Origin: a virus
Direction: 5' to 3' (one strand)
DNA length: 30,025 nt
IMG/VR virus record: IMGVR_UViG_3300021425_000120
Coordinates: 1-30,025 of that record
In this document: positions 24,114 through 30,025 of the stretch, in pieces
How positions within the stretch are numbered: the stretch's first letter is position 1
Layout: each line of letters opens with the position of its first letter
Translations under genes and position numbers: made by a program
The notes under the pieces: generated by a model
Databases searched by the model: none
What the model saw: the letters and a program-made list of their open reading frames with translations, nothing else
What the model was told of the DNA's origin: nothing

Positions 24114-24340
24114 AGTGTTAACTCCGCATTCAGTTCAGAAAATCCCCCAATGTATTTACCATCAATCATAATTTGTGGTACTGTCTTCTTGTCAGGGAAG
24201 AGCCTTGAGAACTCTCCCAAGTCTACGTCAACTCCTATCTCATAATAGGTGTAGGGAAGGTCACGTTGCTCACACAGTGACTTTGCTCTTTCGCAGAAGC
24301 CACATCGTTGTTGTCCATATATCTCAATCTTGTACGCCAT
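24110..24340 (-). CDS. grx: Glutaredoxin
   Basis: This 76-residue thioredoxin-fold redox protein has the CGFC active site (Cys13, Cys16) after the KIEIYGQQR strand, the cis-Pro motif TVPQI (53-57) and the GGFSEL glutathione-site end (65-70). Length is normal for phage members. It is likely to reduce the C-terminal Cys pair of the ribonucleotide reductase, whose gene ends 9 bases upstream in the same operon. AAGGAG is 6 bases before the ATG. A role as a general disulfide reductant for the host is an alternative. Confidence 0.9.
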   Translation of the reverse strand: MAYKIEIYGQQRCGFCERAKSLCEQRDLPYTYYEIGVDVDLGEFSRLFPDKKTVPQIMIDGKYIGGFSELNAELTL

Positions 24341-24349
24341 ATTGTCTCC

Positions 24350-26275
24350 TTAAGCTGCAGTTAGGTCAACGACCTCACAGGAATCACCAGAACAGGCCAG
24401 CGTTTGTGTGCCTGCAGTATTATCTTCCTTCTCGTAATCAGAAAGCTTCGACCAGTCGATTGACTTGGGCATAGCCTTTAGTGCCTCAGTGTACACAGCC
24501 TTGTCACAGTCCTGATAAGGTGCTTGTGCATAGGTGTGGTCACTGTGCGGCAGGAAAGATACGCCAGAGCAGATGTCAAAGTTATCGTATACCCATGCGC
24601 CAACCTTTAGCCACTCTTCATCACGAACCGTGATGGTCACTGATGGCTTGTGTTCGCACCACTCAAGGGCATACATCTTCCACAACTCAAGCTGCTCAAT
24701 CGCAGACATGTCGTTGCGTGTAACCGCACCGTCAGGTGAAGCTACTGGAAAACTAAACACCGTTGTGCTTTCTGGCTTCATAACGCAAGGCTCCGCAGGG
24801 ATGCCTGCGTCCTGCATGAACTGTGTCAACGGGTCTTTGTTATCGCCTCGTACAGTTCTAATATAATACGTGCTATGACGAGCATGAATGCCAGAGGCAC
24901 TATCAACAAGCTGCGAAACAGTACCTGAAGGCTTGACACAAGTGATGGCCGCAGATGAACTAATTCCAAGTTGCTGTGCAATCTCGTTGTTTGTTTGTAC
25001 AGCAGTGTCACGAAGCTTGTTAAGTATTTTTGAAGTCGGTTTGTTTGTGATTTCATTGTCCATAATACCTGTCAGGCTTACACCCAACAGCCTTTCCTCT
25101 TCCGTGTTACGTTTCCATACAGGCCGCAGATACGGCATGTGTGTATATGTGGATTGAATCGTACCCAAAATTGTAGCAAGCTTAACCTTGCGTGCTAGAG
25201 TTTTTTCTGTATCGGTTGGGCGAACCACAACCTCTGTCAGATTACAGAACTGATAGGGACGCAGTATGATTTCACTGCACGGGTTTGTACCCCACTCTCT
25301 ACCAGTTTCACGCCGACCATTACGCCCAACGTGTTTGTCTGCTGCGTCACGGCTGAAGATGCCACGCTCACCAGACTTAGACTCGACCAATGCTGTCCAC
25401 TCACGCATGAATGTTTCCATGTCAGGCTTCTCAGTGTAGGCAACAGAGTTGTTAGCCAACGCACGTTGACCCTCATTCTCCCACCACTGCCCCGACTTGG
25501 CGTGACGCATACGGTCATCGGATAGATTGGACAGGCTAATCATTGCACTGCGGCGTACACCGCCAACAACTACAACCTCGCCAATCTTACACATGATGTC
25601 GTGGCACTCAACGCTGTTGAGCTTGCGACCAGTTGCACCCTTGAACTTACCTACAACAAAGTTGAATAGGTCGTTAAGCGGCTCTGGTCCAGAGGCACGC
25701 CCACCAAATGTCTTGAGGCGTGCGCCTGCAGGTCTAATCTTAGACAAGTCCCACTTGGGGATGTCGCCAACGTAGAGCAGAGAGATAAGCTTACGCAAAC
25801 TCTTTGCCCAACCTTCTTTGCTATCCTGTACCACAATAACATCCTCTACCTCTGCGAGGTCTTCGGGTACTTGCGGTAGCTTCTGTATTGCCTGACGCTC
25901 GACTGAGAAGCCTACGCCTGTGCCACACAGAAGAATAAACATAGCCTCGTCAAAGGCACGGGGGTGGTCAACAGGCAGGTAGCTACAGTTATACACGCAT
26001 GTGTTATCACGGTCAGCCGCCTGTCCTGCGGTCATCAAGGCACGCATAGAAGGCATTACCTCTAGGTTGAGGATTGCGTCCTCGATTTCATTGATTGTTT
26101 TGCTGTCGATATCTGCGGGACGCACGATGTTGTCTATGAATCTGCCTACCGTTTCAGCCCATGTCTCTCTACGGTTCTCTTCCTCAATCCATCTAGCGTA
26201 TCTAGATGTAGCAATAAATGTTTGGTAATCGGTTGGTAGGTGGTTAGTCGTAGTCATATTCCTTGTCATCGGCAT
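24350..26275 (-). CDS. nrdJ: Adenosylcobalamin-dependent (class II) ribonucleotide reductase
   Basis: This 641-residue enzyme reduces ribonucleotides to deoxyribonucleotides using coenzyme B12, so no oxygen or metal-cofactor subunit is needed. The radical site is NPCSEII (Cys333, Glu335) with the partner Cys344 in FCNL. The redox pair partner is in NTCVYNCSYL (Cys93/Cys97), and the C-terminal CSGDSC pair is Cys628/Cys633. The type fits the monomeric, triphosphate-using class (Lactobacillus leichmannii-like, though shorter than its 739 residues). ATG 26275 is supported by AGGAG 5 bases upstream and overlaps thyX by 32 bases. The host must supply or import B12. Confidence 0.9.
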   Translation of the reverse strand: MPMTRNMTTTNHLPTDYQTFIATSRYARWIEEENRRETWAETVGRFIDNIVRPADIDSKTINEIEDAILNLEVMPSMRALMTAGQAADRDNTCVYNCSYLPVDHPRAFDEAMFILLCGTGVGFSVERQAIQKLPQVPEDLAEVEDVIVVQDSKEGWAKSLRKLISLLYVGDIPKWDLSKIRPAGARLKTFGGRASGPEPLNDLFNFVVGKFKGATGRKLNSVECHDIMCKIGEVVVVGGVRRSAMISLSNLSDDRMRHAKSGQWWENEGQRALANNSVAYTEKPDMETFMREWTALVESKSGERGIFSRDAADKHVGRNGRRETGREWGTNPCSEIILRPYQFCNLTEVVVRPTDTEKTLARKVKLATILGTIQSTYTHMPYLRPVWKRNTEEERLLGVSLTGIMDNEITNKPTSKILNKLRDTAVQTNNEIAQQLGISSSAAITCVKPSGTVSQLVDSASGIHARHSTYYIRTVRGDNKDPLTQFMQDAGIPAEPCVMKPESTTVFSFPVASPDGAVTRNDMSAIEQLELWKMYALEWCEHKPSVTITVRDEEWLKVGAWVYDNFDICSGVSFLPHSDHTYAQAPYQDCDKAVYTEALKAMPKSIDWSKLSDYEKEDNTAGTQTLACSGDSCEVVDLTAA

Positions 26276-26921
26276 GTAGCTCCTCTCCAGTTAGTGCTTT
26301 CCAGCTATGTTTAAAATCAAATCGTGAGCATTCCTGACTAATCATCTCAGCAATCTCACGTGTTTCTTTCTGTGCCGTGTCGTGTAGTCGTTGGTTAACC
26401 ACACGAGAAAAGGCATACAGAGAACCAGACCAGTACCACTCTGTGTACATGTTCTGCGGTAACACCATGCGTGCAAGCTCTGGTGCTACGCCATCCTCAA
26501 GCATATTGTCGTATGTCTTTAGTGCCTGCGCCATGAATGAGCGAATGTCATACGGTATCTTGTCGCTGGCACTACCCTGTTTTATATTGTCTGCACGCTT
26601 TCTCCACATCTTAGGTATGTAGAATTTGGGTTCATAGTCCACATAGCGGCGGCTGACTTCATTCCAAGCCAACCCCACTTGATGCTTGATAAGCTGTCGT
26701 GCCACAAATAGGGGTGCTTCAATACGAAACTGCAAGAAGCAATGCGAGAACGGCGACCAGTGTGCATGTTCAGCTAAGTAGTTGATAAGCTTCTGGTCTT
26801 TCTCTGAAAGGTCGTAGTAGTTCGCCACCTTGACCCGCTTTGATTCCTTGTTAAAGGAAACACGGGCAGCGTTTACTACTGTAAGGTCGCTGCCCATATA
26901 ATCAATCAATGATACTTTCAT
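26244..26921 (-). CDS. thyX: Flavin-dependent thymidylate synthase
   Basis: ThyX makes dTMP from dUMP with methylene-tetrahydrofolate, FAD and NADPH. Family marks are HAHWSPFSHCFLQFRIEAP (52-70), the signature region RQLIKHQVGLAWNEVSRRY (75-93) and LHDTAQKETREIAEMI (179-194), with Arg178 as the likely dUMP-binding residue. The length of 225 is normal. The usual RHR(x7)S motif is here KHQ(x8)S, which some phage members also show to my recollection. GGAG lies about 11 bases before the ATG. The gene overlaps nrdJ by 32 bases, so the two are coupled in deoxynucleotide supply. Confidence 0.9.
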   Translation of the reverse strand: MKVSLIDYMGSDLTVVNAARVSFNKESKRVKVANYYDLSEKDQKLINYLAEHAHWSPFSHCFLQFRIEAPLFVARQLIKHQVGLAWNEVSRRYVDYEPKFYIPKMWRKRADNIKQGSASDKIPYDIRSFMAQALKTYDNMLEDGVAPELARMVLPQNMYTEWYWSGSLYAFSRVVNQRLHDTAQKETREIAEMISQECSRFDFKHSWKALTGEELHADDKEYDYD

Positions 26922-26942
26922 TAGTCGAAGACTCCAATTATA

Positions 26943-27224
26943 CTACACTTGTTCCAGCGAAGCAATAAGCTTATTAAGATACCACTGACATTTTTTTAGG
27001 TCTTCCACAGGCTTGCCCTTGTACTTGTATCGCCACAAGTATTTCATGCAGTTGCCCTTCAAATATCCTGTAAATTCTTCGGCTGTCATGCTGGCCTCAA
27101 TAGCGTCAATGGCTTCAATTCCCTTGAAGTTGTAGTGCGTTGGGCTGTTTACGACATCTGGTTGTTCAAAATGCTTGAACTTAGTGTCCAAGGATTGCGT
27201 TAATTCGTTTTCTGACATACTCAA
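26943..27224 (-). CDS. DUF3310 protein (T7 gp1.7-like)
   Basis: This 93-residue protein has the DUF3310 pattern: DVVNSPTHYNFKGIEAIDAI, EEFTGYLKGNCMKYLWRYKY and KGKPVEDLKKCQWYLNKLI. In T7 the related gp1.7 is a nucleotide kinase with activity on dTMP and dGMP, so a role in nucleotide supply fits the ThyX and reductase neighbours. Whether this member is active is not shown by sequence. ATG 27224 or 27218 (MSENEL) are both possible. It overlaps the upstream gene. Confidence 0.8.
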   Translation of the reverse strand: MSMSENELTQSLDTKFKHFEQPDVVNSPTHYNFKGIEAIDAIEASMTAEEFTGYLKGNCMKYLWRYKYKGKPVEDLKKCQWYLNKLIASLEQV

Positions 27225-27513
27225 TTTCTCCTGTGTGCAACACCTTGTAGGCGAAGTCTCTCATATAGTTCGGGTCAACACCTGCATTGGTACATACTTC
27301 CTCGAAGTCCTGTGCCGTGGTTCCTATAGAAGCAAAGAACCATGCCGTTGCCCTGTCCCTTTCAATGCGTGCTTCTGATGGCTCACCTTTGTACGGTTGC
27401 TTGGTCGCATCAAGTAATGCCTGCAGTATGACACATAGATACAGCGTCTGTTCAGGCGAGGACAAGTCTGGTCTGAACTCGTCCAAGTGAAGTGTTATTC
27501 TACTATTTGACAT
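27181..27513 (-). CDS. Conserved phage protein of unknown function, 110 residues
   Basis: I start it at ATG 27513 (MSNSRITLHLDEFRPD) because a start at 27549 would overlap the endonuclease gene by 47 bases; neither start has a good ribosome site. The C-terminal half, RATAWFFASIGTTAQDFEEV, CTNAGVDPNYMRDFAYKVL, resembles a helical motif seen in many small phage proteins (F..VC..AG.DP..VR), perhaps HTH-like. No function is known to me. It overlaps the previous gene by 11 bases and the DUF3310 gene by 44 bases. A regulatory or DNA-binding role is only a guess. Confidence 0.6.
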   Translation of the reverse strand: MSNSRITLHLDEFRPDLSSPEQTLYLCVILQALLDATKQPYKGEPSEARIERDRATAWFFASIGTTAQDFEEVCTNAGVDPNYMRDFAYKVLHTGEIEYVRKRINAILGH

Positions 27514-27901
27514 TTGCTTTGTCAAGCCATTCTTGCGGAATGCCCTCATTTAATTTGCAGAACTGGTAGCCATACTTGTTACACCAGTCTGCGTAGGTCA
27601 TCTTCCCGCCCTTGTATAGCTTGCGGTATGGGTTGTCAAACACAAAGCGAATGTCTAGGTCTGGGTACTGGCTTTTAATAAACAGGTGTTTCTTCCTGTC
27701 CTCTGCCATGAACCGACCCTTCACTTCAAGCACAACACCATTAGGTAAGAAGAAGTCTGGCGTATACTTTTTATCCTCACGCCACTCGTATGGTAGCGTG
27801 TCTTTCTCGTACTCGAAGGCTATCTTTAATTTGTGAAGCTGCTGTGCCGCCTCGTATTCTGAATTGGATTTGTATTCGTGTTTATATTTTTTTCTTTTCA
27901 T
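27503..27901 (-). CDS. T7-type endonuclease I (Holliday junction resolvase)
   Basis: This 132-residue enzyme cuts branched DNA and, in T7, breaks host DNA and resolves replication branches before packaging. The active-site arrangement is intact: Glu15/Glu17 in the N-terminal helix (KSNSEYEAAQQL), YTPDFFLPNGVVLEVKGRF with Asp49, Glu59 and Lys61. The PYEW motif just before it is typical too. Length is close to that of T7 gp3 (149). The start overlaps the preceding nuclease stop by 4 bases (ATGA), so the two nucleases are coupled. Confidence 0.9.
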   Translation of the reverse strand: MKRKKYKHEYKSNSEYEAAQQLHKLKIAFEYEKDTLPYEWREDKKYTPDFFLPNGVVLEVKGRFMAEDRKKHLFIKSQYPDLDIRFVFDNPYRKLYKGGKMTYADWCNKYGYQFCKLNEGIPQEWLDKANVK

Positions 27902-28755
27902 AACTCCAGTTCTTCGACATTCGGTGTCTTCGCTACTTGCGTCATGTACCGCACGCCATTAGAATATTTGAATGCACGAAGACCAGCACCACCATTGGCA
28001 TCAGCCCAGCATTTCTTCTTGTATGGACAGAAGACACAGCCAATAACCAGCTTGCGATTGCCTGACTCCCCATCCTTTGTATCGTTGTAGCAACGGGCAG
28101 GTGGTGTATCGCTTGTAACCATACCTTTCAGGTGGCGCACACGGGCAGGAGCATCAATCATCTCAAGCTCATGTACACGGCTTACTGCAAGCTCACCACT
28201 GTTCTTATCAATAGCAAGGAATGCTGCCTCATTGCGGTTGTTCTTTGTTGCGTATGCGCTAATCTGTGCAATGTATCCAAACGGGTCATCGTCTGCCAGC
28301 CTGTTCTCTTTGAACTTCTTGAAGCCAAATGCAGAGGCAGACTTGATATCTGTAAGCACGCCATCAATCACACAGTCCTGATGCCCCAGCACACCCTCTA
28401 CCTCTACGGTGTCCTGCGCCTCTTCAACTGTATGCCCTGATACCTTTGTCAGGCAAATCAGGAGAGCCTCAAGAACATGACCCATCAGGAACTTAATACG
28501 GGTCTGTCCATTAAGAGGCTCTCCGTCTTCACCCTGTACTCCGTACCAGATTTGACGGTCTGGCTTTCCGATTTGAGAAAGTCGTAGGTTAGATGCACCT
28601 GTACGCTCTCCCTCACGAAGCACAGTCTCAGTAGCCTCTCGCACTAGGCTACCAACTTCGTCCAGTGCTTCTTGCACCGAAGGTTGAGACACATCAACAC
28701 CTTTTTCTAGGGTCGAGTAAATGTCCTGTACGAGTGTGTCGAGTGTCTTAGTCAT
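27898..28755 (-). CDS. RecB/Cas4-like PD-(D/E)xK exonuclease
   Basis: This 285-residue nuclease shows the PD-(D/E)xK fold: LMGHVLEALL (His93, Glu96), EGVLGHQDCVIDGVLTDIKS (Asp131, Asp136, Lys138) and YIAQISAY (Gln164, Tyr168). Four Cys at 222, 240, 243 and 249 (RCYND, then CVFCPYKKKC) could bind an iron-sulfur cluster, as in Cas4/AddB proteins; the C-x2-C-x5-C ending is the usual one. Phage members of this kind act as 5'-3' exonucleases in host DNA degradation or recombination, like T7 gp6. It is not part of a CRISPR locus; no repeats or other cas genes are seen. The start follows a 24-residue ORF by 1 base. Confidence 0.85.
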   Translation of the reverse strand: MTKTLDTLVQDIYSTLEKGVDVSQPSVQEALDEVGSLVREATETVLREGERTGASNLRLSQIGKPDRQIWYGVQGEDGEPLNGQTRIKFLMGHVLEALLICLTKVSGHTVEEAQDTVEVEGVLGHQDCVIDGVLTDIKSASAFGFKKFKENRLADDDPFGYIAQISAYATKNNRNEAAFLAIDKNSGELAVSRVHELEMIDAPARVRHLKGMVTSDTPPARCYNDTKDGESGNRKLVIGCVFCPYKKKCWADANGGAGLRAFKYSNGVRYMTQVAKTPNVEELEL

Positions 28756-28756
28756 G

Positions 28757-28831
28757 TTATTTCCTTCCTACCATGTAGGTTATGTAGACCAGCAGTAGTG
28801 TCTGTCCAAGGTCGATTAGTGCGTGCAACAT
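28757..28831 (-). CDS. Tiny hydrophobic ORF, 24 residues
   Basis: The frame encodes MLHALIDLGQTLLLVYITYM followed by VGRK. It has one potential membrane segment and a positive C-terminus. AGGAG (complement of 28838-28842) is 6 bases before the ATG, and the stop is 1 base before the start of the nuclease gene. Such a small gene could be a real membrane peptide or a leader ORF that couples translation. Length is too short to be sure. Confidence 0.45.
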   Translation of the reverse strand: MLHALIDLGQTLLLVYITYMVGRK

Positions 28832-28846
28832 CTGTATCTCCTGTGT

Positions 28847-28923
28847 TGGCGAACACGGCAGGACTTGAACCTGCAACCTGCAGATTAGAAGTCTGCTGCT
28901 CTATCCAGTTGAGCTACGTGTCC
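28847..28923 (-). tRNA. tRNA-Arg (anticodon UCU)
   Basis: A full cloverleaf can be drawn on the minus strand. The acceptor GGACACG pairs with CGTGTTC, with discriminator G and an encoded CCA (28847-28849). The anticodon stem GCAGA/TCTGC encloses the loop CTTCTAA, with anticodon TCT at 28887-28889, and a T-arm with GGTTCAAGTCC is seen. It decodes AGA (and AGG by wobble); AGA is frequent in this window's structural genes, for instance in the left-end repeats. Its first 23 bases lie inside the 75-residue coding gene. Confidence 0.9.
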
Positions 28924-29128
28924 TAGCTTTGCTCTTTATGGTTTTGCGAATGCGTTGTGCCTTGTGTGCAATGTACTCCTCTTCATCTGCGAAGAAGTTG
29001 TGCAGTGATTTGAGGACACGCAACTGAAGTGCTTTCAGGTGTCTGCCTCGTGGCATTGCCCAGCCTATAATAAAACCTGCAAGGCCGAAGCACAGTATCA
29101 CAAGGTATTCGGGTAAGTTTGTTTCCAT
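28901..29128 (-). CDS. Small membrane protein, 75 residues, ending in the tRNA gene
   Basis: The N-terminus is a membrane segment (YLVILCFGLAGFIIGWAM, residues 8-25) followed by PRGRHLKALQLRVLKS and a basic, helical C-terminus. GGAG 7 bases before the ATG supports it as real. The last residues, KARTRSSTG, are encoded by the 5' part of the tRNA-Arg gene, so the C-terminus is probably not under strong protein-level constraint. No function is recognised; position between SSB and the nucleases suggests a link to replication or the membrane. Confidence 0.55.
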   Translation of the reverse strand: METNLPEYLVILCFGLAGFIIGWAMPRGRHLKALQLRVLKSLHNFFADEEEYIAHKAQRIRKTIKSKARTRSSTG

Positions 29129-29218
29129 CTCAGTCTCCTATGTAAGTGATAGCGTTCCCACCCTCGCAGCTATCGCCAGCGACCAAATCCAAATGTCGCC
29201 CCCGTGCTTATCAACTAC

Positions 29219-29686
29219 TTAGAACGGAACCTCGTCATTCAGTTCTGCGGTAGCTGATGGTGCGTCTGAAGCAGTAAAGCCATCTTCGACATCGAAGTCT
29301 TCCCCTGCTTTGTACTCAACCAAGTCCACAACTTGAACCTTTTTGAGCAGTGGTGATACACCTGACTTGCCATTCATCTCCCACGGGAACGGTGTGTACA
29401 TTACATTCACAACGCTACCATTACCAATGAGGCCAGTGAACGGCTGCTTCTGTGCGTCCACAACTGTAGGTGCTTCGTTCTGCGAACCGTCACGGCGTGT
29501 CACCTTCTGACGGATGTGAACAAAGTCACCACGGTCATCACCCTTGTTCTTGATAGTAAGACCATCTGCCTCAAGTGCGGCACGATTGCCATCATCCACA
29601 AGAATGTCGATGCCCCACTCAGGTTCGTAAGTGGTGTTTGGTTGTTGTACTGATGCCCAGTATGCTTTACCTTTTACTACTGTCAT
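29219..29686 (-). CDS. Single-stranded DNA-binding protein, T7 gp2.5-like
   Basis: This 155-residue protein begins MTVVKGKAYWASVQQPNTTY, then EPEWGIDILVDDGNRAALEA. The OB-fold core includes GDFVHIRQKVTRRDG and VNVMYTPFPWEMNGKSG, as in the gp2.5-type SSBs of podoviruses. The acidic C-terminus ends DEVPF, the typical aromatic-tipped tail that binds polymerase and other partners. Position beside DNA polymerase agrees. AAAGG 10 bases before the ATG is the likely ribosome site. It follows a 99-base gap with promoter-like features. Confidence 0.85.
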   Translation of the reverse strand: MTVVKGKAYWASVQQPNTTYEPEWGIDILVDDGNRAALEADGLTIKNKGDDRGDFVHIRQKVTRRDGSQNEAPTVVDAQKQPFTGLIGNGSVVNVMYTPFPWEMNGKSGVSPLLKKVQVVDLVEYKAGEDFDVEDGFTASDAPSATAELNDEVPF

Positions 29687-29739
29687 TTCGTTTTACCTTT
29701 CGTTTTGGTTGTCATGTCGGTGGCGGTATTGCCAACGAC

Positions 29740-29774
29740 CACTATATAGTGCCACATCCAGAATCAAATGTCAA
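29740..29774 (-). promoter_or_regulatory. Candidate promoter with overlapping 12-base palindrome
   Basis: In the 99-base gap between polymerase and SSB the minus strand shows a perfect TTGACA (29774-29769). Downstream is TATATA (29748-29743), at 20-base spacing rather than 17, inside the perfect palindrome CACTATATAGTG (29740-29751). The palindrome could be an operator across the -10 region. A start near 29736 would give a leader of about 50 bases before the SSB ATG. The long spacing makes promoter strength uncertain. Confidence 0.35.
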
Positions 29775-29785
29775 CACTTTTTTTT

Positions 29786-30025
29786 CTAGTGGGTTTCTGC
29801 CCACGTTTTCCCGACCTTGTATTCACTGTCGAGAGGGCAACGAACTTTGAGAGATTGCTCTGTCAGCTTCATCGCCAGCTTTGTAACCTCGCCAAGTTCT
29901 TCGGCGTGGTCTTTACGAACCTCAAACTGGTACTCATCGTGAATACTCGCAACAAGTCTGAAGTCGAGGTTGCGTTTAGTTGCCTGTATGATAATGTGCT
30001 TGAGCCATTCCTTACAGACGATTGC
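29786..30025 (-). CDS. DNA polymerase, family A (C-terminal 79 residues; rest outside window)
   Basis: The frame runs off the right edge with 79 residues visible. It contains motif C of family A polymerases, LVASIHDEYQFEV (His29, Asp30, Glu31 of the visible part), preceded by AIVCKEWLKHIIIQATKRN. The tail has KLTEQSLKVRCPLDSEYKVG, KTWAETH, the usual ending of T7-type phage polymerases, where the catalytic core is followed by a short helix and the final strand. It replicates phage DNA; the SSB is the next gene in transcription order. It ends with TAG at 29788-29786, right before an A-run. Confidence 0.9.
   Translation of the reverse strand, partial: AIVCKEWLKHIIIQATKRNLDFRLVASIHDEYQFEVRKDHAEELGEVTKLAMKLTEQSLKVRCPLDSEYKVGKTWAETH

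Noticed and set aside
27898-28755. Cas4-like nuclease as a sign of a CRISPR system
   Set aside because: No repeat-spacer array or other cas gene is present; nucleases of this kind are common phage exonucleases.
28847-28923. tRNA gene as a phage attachment site (att) with integration
   Set aside because: The tRNA is complete with CCA, lies inside the replication operon, and no integrase is seen.
29148-29174. GATAGC...GCTATC inverted repeat between SSB and the membrane protein gene
   Set aside because: Only 6 paired bases with a 15-base loop and no T-run; too weak to call a terminator or RNA element.

Overview
The window is part of the genome of a tailed bacteriophage. It is most like the podovirus-type phages of marine Alphaproteobacteria (the HMO-2011 / roseophage / pelagiphage type). 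That placement rests on gene content and on family resemblance recalled from memory, not on a search. The DNA is AT-rich, genes are packed with 1 to 32 base overlaps, and no bacterial housekeeping gene is seen. The left edge cuts a repetitive fibre gene and the right edge cuts a family A DNA polymerase gene. Portal, major capsid, large terminase, primase/helicase, RNA polymerase and integrase genes are not seen here.

Plus strand, 1-18666, virion and lysis genes. First comes a block of tail-fibre genes: a coiled-coil stalk-like repeat protein, two related fibres each followed by a related 60-64 residue protein, two fibres that begin MAYIG (one ending in a C1q-like domain), and small proteins of 92 and 95 residues between them. 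A promoter-like site then precedes a 54-residue holin-like gene. After it lie a histidine-rich collar/receptor-binding-type fibre, a cysteine-rich small protein, a 613-residue tail/head-closure-type protein, a repeat-bearing virion protein, two large putative ejection proteins (693 and 1253 residues), an M15 peptidase endolysin, a conserved virion protein, a GTA-type holin and a tail-anchored coiled-coil membrane protein.

Minus strand, 30025-23919, replication and nucleotide metabolism. In transcription order: DNA polymerase (C-terminus only), a T7 gp2.5-like SSB, a small membrane protein whose end overlaps a tRNA-Arg(UCU), a 24-residue hydrophobic ORF, a RecB/Cas4-like nuclease, T7-type endonuclease I, an unknown protein, a DUF3310 protein, ThyX, B12-dependent ribonucleotide reductase, glutaredoxin and a small helical protein. 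This set would recycle and reduce nucleotides and supply dTMP for phage DNA.

Minus strand, 23823-18658, sugar and glycosylation cassette. It appears to have its own near-consensus sigma70-type promoter with 17-base spacing. It encodes a GT8-like glycosyltransferase, an unknown 224-residue protein, a 760-residue fusion (glycosyltransferase-like, SAM methyltransferase, DUF115/Maf-like), the terminase small subunit, and GDP-mannose 4,6-dehydratase. The two strands converge at 18658-18666, where the last genes overlap by 9 bases with no visible terminator. The fusion-containing cassette and the fibre array are the most interesting parts of the window.
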